A stretch of DNA of 64,000 nucleotides from Symbiodinium sp. CCMP2592 (lineage: Eukaryota > Sar > Dinophyceae > Suessiales > Symbiodiniaceae): the NCBI GenBank assembly GCA_905221615.1, contig CAJNDT010003424.1:38501-102500 (forward strand). The letters run 5' to 3'. The notes beneath the pieces are model-generated. The model worked only from the letters and a program-made list of their open reading frames with translations. It ran no database searches and was not told the DNA's origin. Of this stretch, positions 11,332-22,551 are shown piece after piece; the stretch's first letter is position 1, and every line of letters begins with the position of its first letter. Position numbers and translations under genes: made by a program.

Positions 11332-14300
11332 TCAGCTTAGCTCTTCCGTCCCTGCAGGCGCCTTCTCAGCGTATTTGAAGCTCTTCACTTTGGCCTCGAG
11401 AGCAGGAGGCACAAGGGCACGGTCGCGAGTGCCGGCCCAGCCCGACAAAGCTCGGCCAAAGGCAGTGATCAACCCATAGCCGATGTAGCTGTGCCTGGCG
11501 AACTCGCAGCTGTTCTGGCCACTTTCACGCACCCCGGCAATTGACTTAGCAGTGCCTGTCCATCAGCCACGCAGGTGTGCATGCAAGACCCTCTGAAACT
11601 CTGACTACACAGAACCTGCACATTTGTGCCAAGATCGATCGGACAACACCAGCATCCAAACGGTTGTTATTCATCATGAATGACATGGCCCGTCTCGCGA
11701 ATGGTCCGAAAGCCCGGCCTGTAGACGTGGACATTTCCACCTGCCAGCTTGGCATGCAAGACCATCTTAGGTTTGAAAGGAGCCAATGAGCTGAGCATGG
11801 AGAAGCCCCAGCTGGATCACTCTATGATTCTATGAGCGTTTCCATCCCCTGAGCTGCCGGCTTCCGAAAGGCAAGTTGATTCTCTGGATGTAGGCGTCCA
11901 GCAGCTGCCTTTGCCAAACATCAGCACACCCACTAACCTGTCAAATCAGGTCCCGCACCGTTTCGCCCTGGAGACGTCGTGATCTGCCAGGTAGTAGGCC
12001 ATCCTCAGTAAGAAACCCTTCCCTTTGACCATGAGCAGCAGAAGATCCCTTCAATAAAACTGACCTTTCCACCTACACTCGCACAGCCAGCCAACACACG
12101 ATGCAAACGGATGGTCACACAGATCGGCACCCAAACTAATCCCAACCCAACCGAACCCAATGCAACCCTCATCTCATCCTAAGCGAAAACCAAGCCAACA
12201 CTGACATTGAAACCTGTTGAACCCAAACTAACCTAACCAGCGTAAACGCTAAACCTATCCGAACACAAGCTACCAGCGACCAACCTAGCCTGTCCGAACC
12301 TAACTAGCGGTAGTGCCACCTCACCGCGCCTAACCGCTTGCAAAACACACCTAGCCTGATGTAACCTAACCTGGCTTTAAGTGAACCCGGTTATAGATAT
12401 GAAGCCTCACCAATTGCAACCCGGCCTAACCTGAGGCAAGTACCTCACATGACTTAGTAAATCCATCGAACTGAATGCAGCCTAACCTAATCTAATCCGA
12501 CTGTAGCCCAACCTATTGTAGCTCAGCCTGATCTAGTTGACCTTAACCTCACCTGGCCAAACCTCAACGTAACAGCTCTCGGCCTGAACTTTATGTTACA
12601 AGTATGTTACACGTGGTGTGGCCCAACATGACATAAGCTAGAGTAAAATACTGGAACACAACTAGAACTAAAGGTATTTGGCTGCCCTGAAGCGAGCTAA
12701 ATTGACCTAAACTATTCAGGCCAAACCTCAGCCTTAGGATAACTCGACTTACGCATCCTCAATTGCAGGCAAAGGCCGCAACAAAGACTTTTTCCTAAAT
12801 GTCCGTTAATTGCCCTAAATATTCATTGATTGCCGATGCGGATCCGCTGTGTTGTGCAACATTGTGAGGCGTGAACTTCTTTAGCTGAGCCGAGCCGGCT
12901 TGGTAACAGTGGTAGTTCACGCTCACCCACCCATGCGCTGGCTTTGCAGGCCAAAGCGTCTGCAGGGTCGCCCCCCCAAGGTCCATCACGGCCACCGGAT
13001 CTCGGACCTTGGAATGCTCAGGCTGGAATTCTCGATCTTCCGACAGAAAGCCTGAGGGTTATACAAGGATCGCAACTTCTGCTCCCCTGTAAACCACCTA
13101 AAGCTTCCCTGCACTCAGCAACTCAGGGACTCAGGGGCACGAACACACACAGCAAACACTGTAGTCTATAGATGTCAATTGCTGAATCCCCTTGCCACCC
13201 ATATATGACTTTGTCACTTGCGGAATGCTTGGTGGCTCGGCTCCTTGCCATCGCAGTGGAAGGGTTTTCACCCATCCCTAAAGTGCTATCGACAGCCGGA
13301 GCTTTGTGCTCGAGGCCCTGGCCCCTTGCATGCCAGGCTTGAAGACACTCATGAGCATGTTCACCGTGAGCCACTCCTGAGGCCAAGCCCCACTACGATT
13401 CCTAGAGCTCCTGAGTGGGACAAGTACACTCGCGGCTACTGGCGAAGCCGGCTATCAACAGCTTCTCTCAACTTGCAATCACAATTCGAGGTCTCTGGGA
13501 TCCCTTTCCACTACCCTCCGAAAAGACCCCAGTGCCTGGGGCCTAAGCCTAAATTATCCCAAACCTACTTTCCTTGAACTCCGAACCGTTTCGCCAGGCG
13601 TCGGCGGCTGCCTCTGCATCCCCAGACATGGCTTGTACGCCACCGTCCTAGTTGACGCACAAGTGGGCCGTTGACACTTGAAAGCCGAGTTTTCGGGCTC
13701 AGGGCGCAACGAACTTGCCAAAACAACTACAAGCATGAGTATGAGCGGAACCGCTGGCGCCACATTGCTGTCCAGCGCCGTTCTTGCTACTGGTAGCAAC
13801 AGGCGTGCCTTGAAGCCAGCATGGGACACAATGTGCTTCATCCCTTCCATGAGGTCTTGGACCTAGCAGCAGCCAAGTCACAAACGACACATTGGACTCA
13901 TAACAGCTTCAGTTGTTCACGTTCAGTTTGCTGTGGTGCGACTGTCTTGGGCTGCGGTCATTTGTAAGGTTTGGCCAACGGAACGACCCTACATGTACAT
14001 AAGGTCACGGTTGAGAAGATTGAGCGTGCAGCGCATGCGGTGTGCAGTATGCTAAGCCGCAATATTGTACGTGGCATTGCAACAGCCATCCAACGCCCCA
14101 ATGTTTGTCCGCGGCGCCTGGTCCATGTCCAGTTGCTCAAGGGAGGTCGTCGCGCGTACAGACAGTGGTGTCACGCCTTCAGAGTTTCGATGCCATCTGT
14201 CTACAAACGGGACTGTAATCCTCAAAAATCGACTTGCTCTGCAGCGGTTCAGGAGCTCGGATTTCTAGTGATATTCGGGCAGTCGGGAGCAAGGCATTTC

Positions 14301-16065
14301 AAGCTCGGCTGTCAAGAGTTGCTTGTTTCATCAGGAACTGTCACGCAGAATGTCTCAAAGGCCGAGCCGTTTGCCCCTGGAAGCCTTCAGAACCCGCCGG
14401 ACCCCGGGCATCCAAATCTTGGAAACGCGCAGAAGAAGCCAACATACAACTAGTGGAAATCAGCCGTCGATGGTATGATGAAGTTTCTTCACAACCATCG
14501 TCGGCATATGTGCAAAGAACTAGGTGGGTTGTCAGCTTCTTGTGATCTGAGCTGGATGTTGCAGCTCCTGCCACTCTGCATTGAAGGCTTTTGCCTCTAC
14601 CAGCTGAAGCACTGCAGCCTCTTTGTGCGTGCGGCACCGCTGCCACCGCTGCATCCAACAGCCTGCACGAACTTCGAACAAAAAACAAGCTTCCGAAACC
14701 GGACCACCGCCCACGCGGCGATATTTCAAAGCTCGGCTATGTGGGATTGATACTGATGAACTCAACTCTGGTTTACACAGTCACCCAGGACAACGTGGCA
14801 TTACGTGTCTTGTCCATTTCGGTCCATTTTCGTTTGCGAAGGTCTGCTGATTCATTGGCCTAACAACTGGGGACCAACCAAGTCTGAAAGGATCTCATCC
14901 ATCCGCGAGACGATGCTCATGCTCGCATGCGAAAGGCTTTGCGATTTCGAAGCTTCAGATGCTTTTCAGCTGGAGAAGTTGAACCCCTCGTGATGGTAGG
15001 CTTGGCTGACTGATCCCCGAGCGGACTCGCGTGGCCTGACTGTCCCTGACTTTCCCCAGCCATGCATGGAAGCACAACATGAAGCAAGGCCTTTCCATCT
15101 GCTGCTGCAAAGCGCCTTGTCTCGCAGCTCTGCCCGAGAAACTGATCTCCGCGCAAGCAGCTTGCATCATAAACGAACGCAGCTGGGCTTTGAGCTGGCA
15201 TTCTCAAACAGATCGCTGATGCCAGGCTCTTCCTCCAGAAAGACCTGCTCCGGACGAGTCTCGGCAACAGCCATAGCTAGCTAAAATGCCACAGCCACGG
15301 TGCATGCAGGTCCGAAGGCACTGGATACCATCGGTGACGCGAAGATTATGATTTGGGTAGTGGAGGAACAGTTGCTTCGAAGACCACTGAAGTAGAAGAG
15401 TGGCATTGCTGAGCTACAACAAATAACCATGAATCCTGCATCCCGAAGGCATGAGTCCTGAACAAGCTCATGCGCTCGCGTACGTCGTTCTCTTGACCAC
15501 GCACGCATGTGCAGGAAGGCCGAGGCATAGGCCAGATGAGCAGCCTACACTATTTCCGAACAAAGGCATCGATACTAGTAGCTCGATGTATCTTCAGTTT
15601 TCGAATTACAAAAACCTGCAGGGATCATTGCGGACATTTCATTGGCCCATGACGGCTTCGGCGTAGTCCATCCACATTTAACAGGACCAGACGGTTCTAC
15701 CTGCCGGAACTCTGAACAGGGGCCCCTTTGCACCTGAGCTCGGCCGTCGATGTCGAGGAGCTTCATGGTCCAAGCATCGAAGCGGAAGACATTCAGCCGT
15801 GTGCCGGCCGAGCCCGCATCGATCACCACACCTGAGGCGCAATAGAGCTTTTCTTGCTTCTTGCTGCTTTTCAAAGAGTGAACCGAAGAAAACACGTTTC
15901 GTTCGTGTCAGTGTGCGAAATAGCTTCGGAAGCCTCTACATTCTGGTGGGAGGTCAGGCTATCCCAACAGGGCGGCAGGCAGGAGTGGTAGTTCGCTGCT
16001 GCGGAGCACGAAGAGAAGACAGCTAGAGCATACTGACGGATCCAGATGCGAAAAGGAGGAACCAT
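11332..16065 (-). CDS. GDA1/CD39 nucleoside diphosphatase (apyrase)
   Basis: Exons are complement of 15831-15734, 15244-15196, 15115-15091, 14662-14619, 14417-14368, 13862-13809, 13647-13573, 13007-12927 and 11514-11332, all in compatible phase. A first exon 16065-15960 with a signal-peptide-like start (RIWIRQYALAVFSSCSAAA) is tentative. Domains in order: ACR1 (VVIDAGSAGTRLNVF); EEPGISDLFENASALQQQM leading to RLLDAAVAAVP, the same length as in ENTPD5; a degenerate ACR2 (GPAGSEGF for ATAGLRLL); ACR3-like SGDAEAAADAW; ACR4 (AVMDLGGATLQTLW); then RHSYIGYGLITA, equal to the THSYLGFGL block. Family role: hydrolyses NDP to NMP in the ER/Golgi lumen or outside the cell. The 15115-15091 exon is only 25 bases. 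Four donors are GC and one is GA. The C-terminal part below 11332 was not resolved. Lies just downstream of a nucleotide-sugar transporter. Confidence 0.83.
12090..12760. repeat. Degenerate CCTAACC/AACCTA-rich field
   Basis: Imperfect, irregularly spaced AACCTAACC, CCCAACC and CCTAACCT words fill the plus strand, with strong C/A over G/T bias, inside the intron between the ACR4 exon and the next apyrase exon (11515-12926). The words resemble a decayed telomere-like or minisatellite array but are not the exact CCCTAAA repeat. No open frame of note. Confidence 0.7.
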
Positions 16066-16206
16066 GATCGGAGCTTACAGCCAGCCAGAAGTATTGTGCC
16101 CTTCACGGTTCTTGAAAAGTTTTGCTCCAAAGGAGGAACCATGATCGGAGCTTACAGCCAGCCAGAAGTATTGTGCCCTTCACGGTTCTTGAAAAGTTTT
16201 GCTCCA
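16052..16206. repeat. Perfect 77-base tandem duplication
   Basis: Bases 16052-16129 and 16129-16206 are identical with a 77-base period. Each copy contains, on the minus strand, the ATG and immediate upstream sequence proposed as the apyrase start (ATG at 16065; duplicate at 16142). Perfect identity implies recent origin. It could duplicate a trans-splice acceptor and the 5' end. Confidence 0.95.
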
Positions 16207-16348
16207 CGTCCCTATACTCAGTCATTTCCAGGCATACTGCCCGACATCACTACATATCTGAACTTTCAGCTTCATGCATTTGTGTGGCTGAAGGCCGAAG
16301 GCCCAAAACCACCAGCCAGAAAGCGCAGGACGATGAAAGAGGAGCTGG

Positions 16349-19300
16349 TCAAGAGCAGCACGGCGAAGCGCCTTCAATGCCGCACTCGCACGTCCCTAAC
16401 TTCAACCTTGATAGGCCTTTCCCTGCTGCATATCTGCCCCAAATCTCATTGAGCTCTCTCCCGAGCTCAGAGTGTTCCACAAAACGGATTAACAAGCCAA
16501 GCACGTCCCGACTGCAAGATACTGGCAAGGCATGAGACTGGACTCTTTCAGGGAAACTCCCAGGTCCAAGCCACCTCGAGGAGCCGCCCACGCCGAAGCG
16601 CTCGGCGGAGACGGAGCAAACAAACAACAGAAGCCCGGCCATGTGGTAGCCTGGAGGGTGTCGTGAACTTCGGCCCTCTATGTACTCTGTTATTTGGTGT
16701 CTATGGTGCAGCCCAGCGACCGTTCCACGGCTTCCCGAAGACGAGAAACGACACGCAGATGGTCGTCACTTTTCCTTAGGTGAACCCATTGTGCCAAGAA
16801 GTGGAAAACTGTTCTGTGTGGCCCGATTCCTGCTCCAAAGACATGAACCCCGTCGCCGCCCTGTACTTTTGCTTTCAACTGAATCGATCTGCCTGAGCTT
16901 GGCACAAGGCTCCAACCGGCCCGTGTGCATTCAATGTCCGGAAGGTTGGTTCAATCGGCATACTACGACTACACATCAGGCACCATCAGGCTCTAAGCAC
17001 ATCTCAGCGTCGGCAGCTCTTGACAATCTCCGAGACCGTGGCCCCAAAGTGCTTGATGAGCAGCCTCAGCTATTGGACCAGGTGAAAACAATCTAAGCGG
17101 GCATCATGGCGACAGCTTCCACTTGCAAATATCTGAATAGTTACCTGCGACCTCCGTTCTGGATGGGCATTGGGCATGAGATGGTATGGGTGTCGGATGC
17201 GAATGAGGAGTCCAGTCTCCGTAGCGAGGCAGAGAAGTTTACACAGCCGCAACCCCACTCAATTCAGAAAAGACCGAGGTAATATGAAAGCCATTGCTGA
17301 AGTGGAACAGAACTCCGCTCTGCGCCACGTAGCCAAAGAGGGAGGCCTGCTCTCTGCACAGTAGCGAGCTGTACAGGATTTTCTTGCTTGACTTGTGAGA
17401 CTCTTGTGAGCTGCAGCTCAACTTCTGTGCAGCCCAGGCACGAAAACAATCATTGGCACCTCAAAGGATTGCCAAATCTCTACAAACACCTTCACTACAA
17501 ATCCCCCCTGCTCGGATTTCTAAGCGGGTCCTCTTGCATCTAGCTGTCCAACATGTCGTATCAAAGCTCCACTAGACTCTTTGTGATTCGACGAGCGTTT
17601 GGAGCGCCAGGGCACTGTCTCCCAATGGTCCGCAGAGTGACGTACAGCAGAAAGCAGCTCCCCCGTGAGCAGTGAAGCGATCACGGCCCACACCTCACTC
17701 CAAACTTTACTGCGTGCGTGTGCAGCATGCTTCTGCTTAGAGTTACTACTGACTCCCGCACGGCCACCTATTTTGGCTCTTCCGTGCGCCGGGTGGCACT
17801 GCCCAAAAGGTTGCTGAAGAGTACCACCTCGTTTGCCGAACAGCCCATCCTCAGATCAGAAGCTGCGACACGTCAAAAAGATTCGTGCATGAGGAAAGAG
17901 CTGAATGAAGCTTCGCCCATGCAGATGGACGCTCCCACAGAGGTTTCTGCTATGCGGTAACAGCAGCATTGCGGCAACTGGAGTTGATCATATTCTAACA
18001 CTGCTGGTCCCTCCTTCATGTTCAGTCATTCAGTCCACCAGAGTTTGGGACCATGGGACTACCACGAAAGAACCCCCGGTCCGCGAAAGCCTCAGAAGAT
18101 AAGGACTGTTTGTACGGAACTGGCATGCCAAGGATCTGGACGAAGAAACGCTTTTCCTCATAGCTGGCAGCCATCGCATCAGCCAAGGAACCAACGCAAA
18201 TGAAAACGATGCCAACAGGGTCGAAAAGAGCTTTGCCTGACAAACTTCCGCAAGGATACTCTGTGTCTCTATACAACTCGCAACACTGCGCTTGCGTGCT
18301 CTTTTGAGAATACTTCTTCATATCACTGCATGAAAGCTGGTGCACAAACCGTCGCTGACAGTTCGGGCCTTTCGCATCCCCCAACGTAAAGACAATGACG
18401 CCTGCAGAATGGGCAAGAAATTTGCAAGTCACTGGCTTTAACGCTGAACTGATTCCCGGGCCCTGATTTGCAGGAGGCCGGACCGTACACAAAGCGTGTT
18501 GATACATGCCTGCCGTCAGCAGAACCACGGCCATATATTGAGAGACGGTGTACCGCTTCTTCCTCAGCTTGAAATGGGCTGCAGCAGCCAACACAAGCAA
18601 ATGTACAAAATGCACCCAAGTGACAGGTACAGCACGCTCAGCACCATAACAGGGATGAGCTTGCTCGATTTGAACACAACCCGGAGAGGATAACTGAGAT
18701 AGTGTAGACCTCAGCACGAACGGAGGTGCCTGATTTCTCACATTCTTTGGTGGACACACTTCTCGCGGCATTAATTTACACCTGGTGTAATGTAATTGCC
18801 TCAACTGCCAGGGAGCTGAAATTCGTGCAGTACATCCCGCCCATGGTCAGCAATGACAGCTTCAAGTAGTCATTGGCGGAACCGTGAAGTTGCCTCATTC
18901 ACAAAGCTGGCAGTGCTGAGGGGCCCACTACTCGTCACTAAGAATCCAACCGGCTTCCAGACAAACTCATCGGTTCGAATGGCATCGGCACACTCCAGTG
19001 ACCAACGTGAACAAAACATACAAAGCTGAAGGAGGAATTCTGCGGCTTTTGGGCTCCAGCACAAGGCATAAAGATACTTTATGCAACCTTCTTTCCAACC
19101 AAGCATGGCAGGATGTTCTATGGTAGTCACCTGTCGGCTTCGCAGCGTCGTTCGACAAGGGAGAAGCCGGTGTATGAAACGGAGGTGATAAGTGCCAGCC
19201 ATCCTCCAAACTGACAGTATTCAGTGTGGTTCCCTGCACGGACAATGCAGATTTGCAAACCCTGGGAGGCTCCTGTGTACCGGAAGCCGGGAACATACAG

Positions 19301-19363
19301 CACGCGCTCTTGGAGGCCCGCCAGGCAAACGCTGCAGGACAAGACCTGCAAGACAGCGCTCAT
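16349..19363 (-). CDS. SLC35B-type nucleotide-sugar/PAPS transporter (UAA family)
   Basis: Thirteen exons: complement of 19363-19273, 19203-19131, 18893 to about 18806, 18709-18625, 18562-18510, 18401-18369, 18236-18137, 17849-17800, 17704-17616, 17346-17309, 17064-17012, 16774-16721 and 16650-16349; about 370 residues. Landmarks in order: CLAGLQERVLYVPGFRYTG (TM1 and QE motif), SVSYTGFSLVER, HYLSYPLRVVFKSSKLIPVM (family signature), KKRYTVSQYMAVVLLTAG, VIVFTLGDAK, GSLADAMAASYEEKRFF, NEVVLFSNLLG, ASLLTGELL, LLIKHFGATVSEIVKSCRK and VSFLVFGKPWNGYHMAGLLL. Known role: Golgi/ER antiporter of nucleotide sugar or PAPS against nucleoside monophosphate; substrate not predictable here. Three introns are GA-AG and several GC-AG. 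The junction of exons 3 and 4 is off by one base with standard sites. The last 80 residues after SAERFG are unverified. ATG 19363 was chosen as the first in frame. Confidence 0.92.
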
Positions 19364-19526
19364 CCCTCTCCCAGCATGACGGAACGTAGCTGTCTCGGTA
19401 GCGTTCTGCGCGCACGCTCTCCTTGAATGTCTGACTCCCTAGGTCCTGTCACCTCACTCTTTGCTGGGATTACGCTCTTGCACCGGGACACAGCCTGGGG
19501 TCAGTTTTCAGGGTTCAGCTTTTGGA

Positions 19527-19709
19527 TCAGGGCTTGCTTTCTGGCATTTCGTGCAGCTTCGAATGTAAAGAGCTGAAGCACCCGCCACCCTCCGCACCCT
19601 CCTTCACAATCTGGGCCCAGATGCAATGCTCGCCAGCAGGAAGAGCTGGCTCAGACTCTCGGCGCAAACGCGGTGCAGCGGAAGGCCCAGCAGCCACAAG
19701 CGGAGCTCC
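19527..19709 (-). CDS. Putative 3'-terminal exon, hypothetical protein
   Basis: Not recognised. An AG|G acceptor at 19710-19711 (ccctttgag) leads to 60 codons and a TGA, rich in G/C third positions. It contains LPAGEHCIWAQIVKEGAEGG and ends MPESKP. It would be the last exon of a gene upstream of the SLC35B transporter, but no upstream partner exon was identified. Confidence 0.4.
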   Translation of the reverse strand, partial: GAPLVAAGPSAAPRLRRESEPALPAGEHCIWAQIVKEGAEGGGCFSSLHSKLHEMPESKP

Positions 19710-20738
19710 CTCAAAGGGCACGAGAAATAGTTTCGTAAAGGATTTGGGGTCTTTAGTGTCATGCTCGGGTGCAGGGCCGTGCCCCTGGGCGCCTCAACAC
19801 CTTGAACTCAAGCTGTACCCAGGGCCCACAGCCCGCTCATGGACAAATCACGGCTTTGAAATCAGCCTTCTTGGGACTGAAGTCAACAAGAGCTGCAATC
19901 GGCTCGCATGTGGAGTGTCGTTTATTACTAGTAGAGTCCCTGCGCAACAAAGCCCCAAAACAGGCTCTCACTAACCTTTGAGAGCAGCCCCACGTACACT
20001 CGCCAAAACCCCAATGCAAACCTCACATGCTCGCGCAAAACCTCATTCACATCCGGTTGATTTTGACGCGCGGGGATGCTGGTCGCAGGTTGTGATTCCT
20101 GCATTCCAGGGGACTCAGCTTTTGATGAGACACCCTAGACTCCATCTCCAAAGCCTAAAACAGCACCGGCTTGCCCGGCACGTTGCGGCTTTTAAAAGAC
20201 TAGGTCGCCCGGGTCTTCCCACAGGCTCTCGCTATCTGAGTCTGAGTCAGAGGAAGAACTGGAACTGGAACTGGAGGATGACCTTTGGCATTTGGAGGCG
20301 GTGAATGTCACATCCTCTTACGACTCCAAGTTCGAGGCCGCTTGACCCAGGCTGCTTGAACGAAACGATCCATGGTCATCCAAACGCATTGCAGCTTAGT
20401 AGCTCGTCGTCCATAAGAACCATAGCCTCCGAAGTTGATGCCTCTCAAAGTCTGCTATGCCGAACACGGGCTGCAAAGGCCTCGCTCGCCTGCCCATACC
20501 TGCCCGTCCTCGTGTGCTGCTGTACACATTAGCCTTGGCCCTCTGCACCCGATCTGACAGAATCCAGGCCTCCTGGGGTGCAGCGGCGCCTGGTGTGGCC
20601 AACCTTGGAGGGTCAAAGTCTTCTAGCTGAGTCTAAGTCCTAGACATGTTTGAAATGCATGCTGTTCAATTTGCTCTCTTCCATTCCACGTGGTTCCTGG
20701 CACATTGCTTTCAATTTCTTCTCCAAGATAGATTGCAC

Positions 20739-21137
20739 CTGCAAAGAGTAAGGAAACTCCGTGCATCTCCGGGCGGAGAGGCCGATACGATAGGGTCAGA
20801 ACACTGATGCTTCGATGCTCTGCTGCTGCTGCTGCTGCTGCGGCTGAAGCTGCCAGTAGCCGTAGCCGAACCGGGAACTTCTGATGGGCTCGATGCTTGT
20901 TGCGGGCGAAGACAGTGCATCCTCTCAAGCTTACGTTTCTAGTGACGGTTCGATAGAGGTGAACACGAAGATCCAACTGATGCCTTGCAGCAGAAGGCAC
21001 TTTTCGTCACTGTCGCGCCGGCGAGCGTAAAGCTCATGCTTCGTCTTGGGATGCGCCGCTGTCAGGTGGACCTGACCCCATGTTGGTAGGTCAGGAGCTG
21101 GCACATGGCCCATTGGCATGCAGCCAATGCTCACCAG
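20739..21137 (-). CDS. Hypothetical protein, two exons, poly-Ala tract
   Basis: Two exons in matching phase, complement(20739..20921, 20984..21137), are separated by a 62-base GC-AG intron (20922-20983). The first encodes HPKTKHELYARRRDSDEKCL and the second CTVFARNKHRAHQKFPVRLR followed by an Ala run encoded by a GCA/GCC repeat at about 20820-20840, ending at an AG|GTGCAA donor. No domain recognised. Start and end of the gene lie outside these exons. Confidence 0.45.
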
Positions 21138-21469
21138 CTGGCAATGTGCACAATGCATTGTGAACATCATTAAAGCCGCTTTACCTACTCTGGGACTTCT
21201 CAGAGCCCGGAGGCCCAGCCCAAAAGCCTGGCCTCTTCACGGAAGTGTCTCTGGCGCTCCATCTCTCGGGCGATCCGGACAGCCTCTCACGACGTGCTTT
21301 CAACCCAAGAGGCTTGCGATCGATGCCGTGTGGAAGATGAGCAAAAACTAAGAAGTAACAACCACTGCAAATGAATCCTCTGCTCTTTCTGCGTAGACCT
21401 ACCTCACAAACGCCTGTGGAAGACTGAAGCTCGGCTGGTCAAACAGACACACTGTTCTGATCCCGCAGA

Positions 21470-21949
21470 TTCCCGGGGTCCGTTGCACCTCTGGTGCCAG
21501 GTCTTCACCTGTCAAGCCAGCCAGTTCCGAGGGCTGCAGCGACCCCTGGCAAACCTGCCAACACAAGCGGGGGTCACTGGATCCTGCACGAAGCATAAAT
21601 CTTCCGACGAATGAGACTTCCAGTTTTCCCGGAAAGAGGCGGCCTTCTCAAGCAAGCGGCTCTCTGCCTTGCCGAGGTTTACGCTCAAGCCTTGCAGACT
21701 CAGACTTGCAGAGGGCTCAGTGATCTTCGGGCTCTGGGGCGACCTGCTTGAAAATTGACTGCAACACTGCTTGAGATGCTTGGGACTGGTAGAAACTACA
21801 AACCTCGCTCTGATCCAGGCGACAGAAAAAGCAATGACGCCCAAAGAAGCTTTCGGTCAAGATTCTGCGTGCCCGCTGCCGATATTCCTTCAGGTTCTGC
21901 CCAAACTTCTCGTACAAAGATGCTTCGATCCTCAGCTCGCTCTGTGTCC
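21470..21949 (-). CDS. TFIIS central-domain (TFIIS-M) protein, partial
   Basis: Three phased exons: complement of 21949-21866, 21690-21673 and 21583 to about 21470. Spliced, they read ELRIEASLYEKFGQNLKEYR, QRARSLSVNLGSSDPRLCWQ and VCQGSLQPSELAGLTGEDLA, matching the RNA polymerase II elongation factor TFIIS central domain position by position (Y-x-x-R-x-R-S, N-L, L-x-x-x-V-x-x-G, L-x-x-M-T-x-E-x-x-A). The middle exon is only 18 bases. The first donor is GA, the second GC. No C-terminal zinc ribbon was found, so it may be true TFIIS with an unseen last exon or a relative such as PHF3/DIDO/SPOC-type proteins. The N-terminal exons upstream were not resolved. Confidence 0.8.
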
Positions 21950-22551
21950 CTGACAAGAAGTTCATCTCTCGTAGATGGATTATCTGCAGCACATGTGGCA
22001 AGAAAGTGCCAAGGCACCGCCGACAGGTCTCTAAGTGCGCTTGGCCCAACTTCTGGCCTGCAGTGCGCATCAACATCCTTGGAAGTGCGAACACTCGCGA
22101 GGCGTGCGTGGCCCACCACTCAGTCAACCAAGCACAACACCTGCCGCTAAGAGTCCGGCTTATGCTAGTGCTTGTACGGAACTTATGAGGGCGGCCAAGG
22201 CTCCCCACGACGCGGCTGCGCAAATAGTCGCATTCCAAGCTGCCGTCACAACTGCCAGGCCCAGGCGAGGCCTCTCCGAATTATGAACCGAAGAAGCACG
22301 AAAACAACATCTCAAAGTTTCAATTGTCAGAGACAGCAGCGGCGATCTATCAGTGTGACACCTTGTGATCCACCTGGCTCCCGCGAGATGAAGCTTCGAC
22401 GCAGGGTTTCTGAGCTCTTTCGCACTCAAATTTAAACTGGCGGCTGATATTATATGCACATGTCACGAAAATTGAAACCATGCTACGACGCACTATGCTA
22501 TGTTGTTAATTATACAATAATAACGTATTAGTTTTATAGAGGGTATAATCT

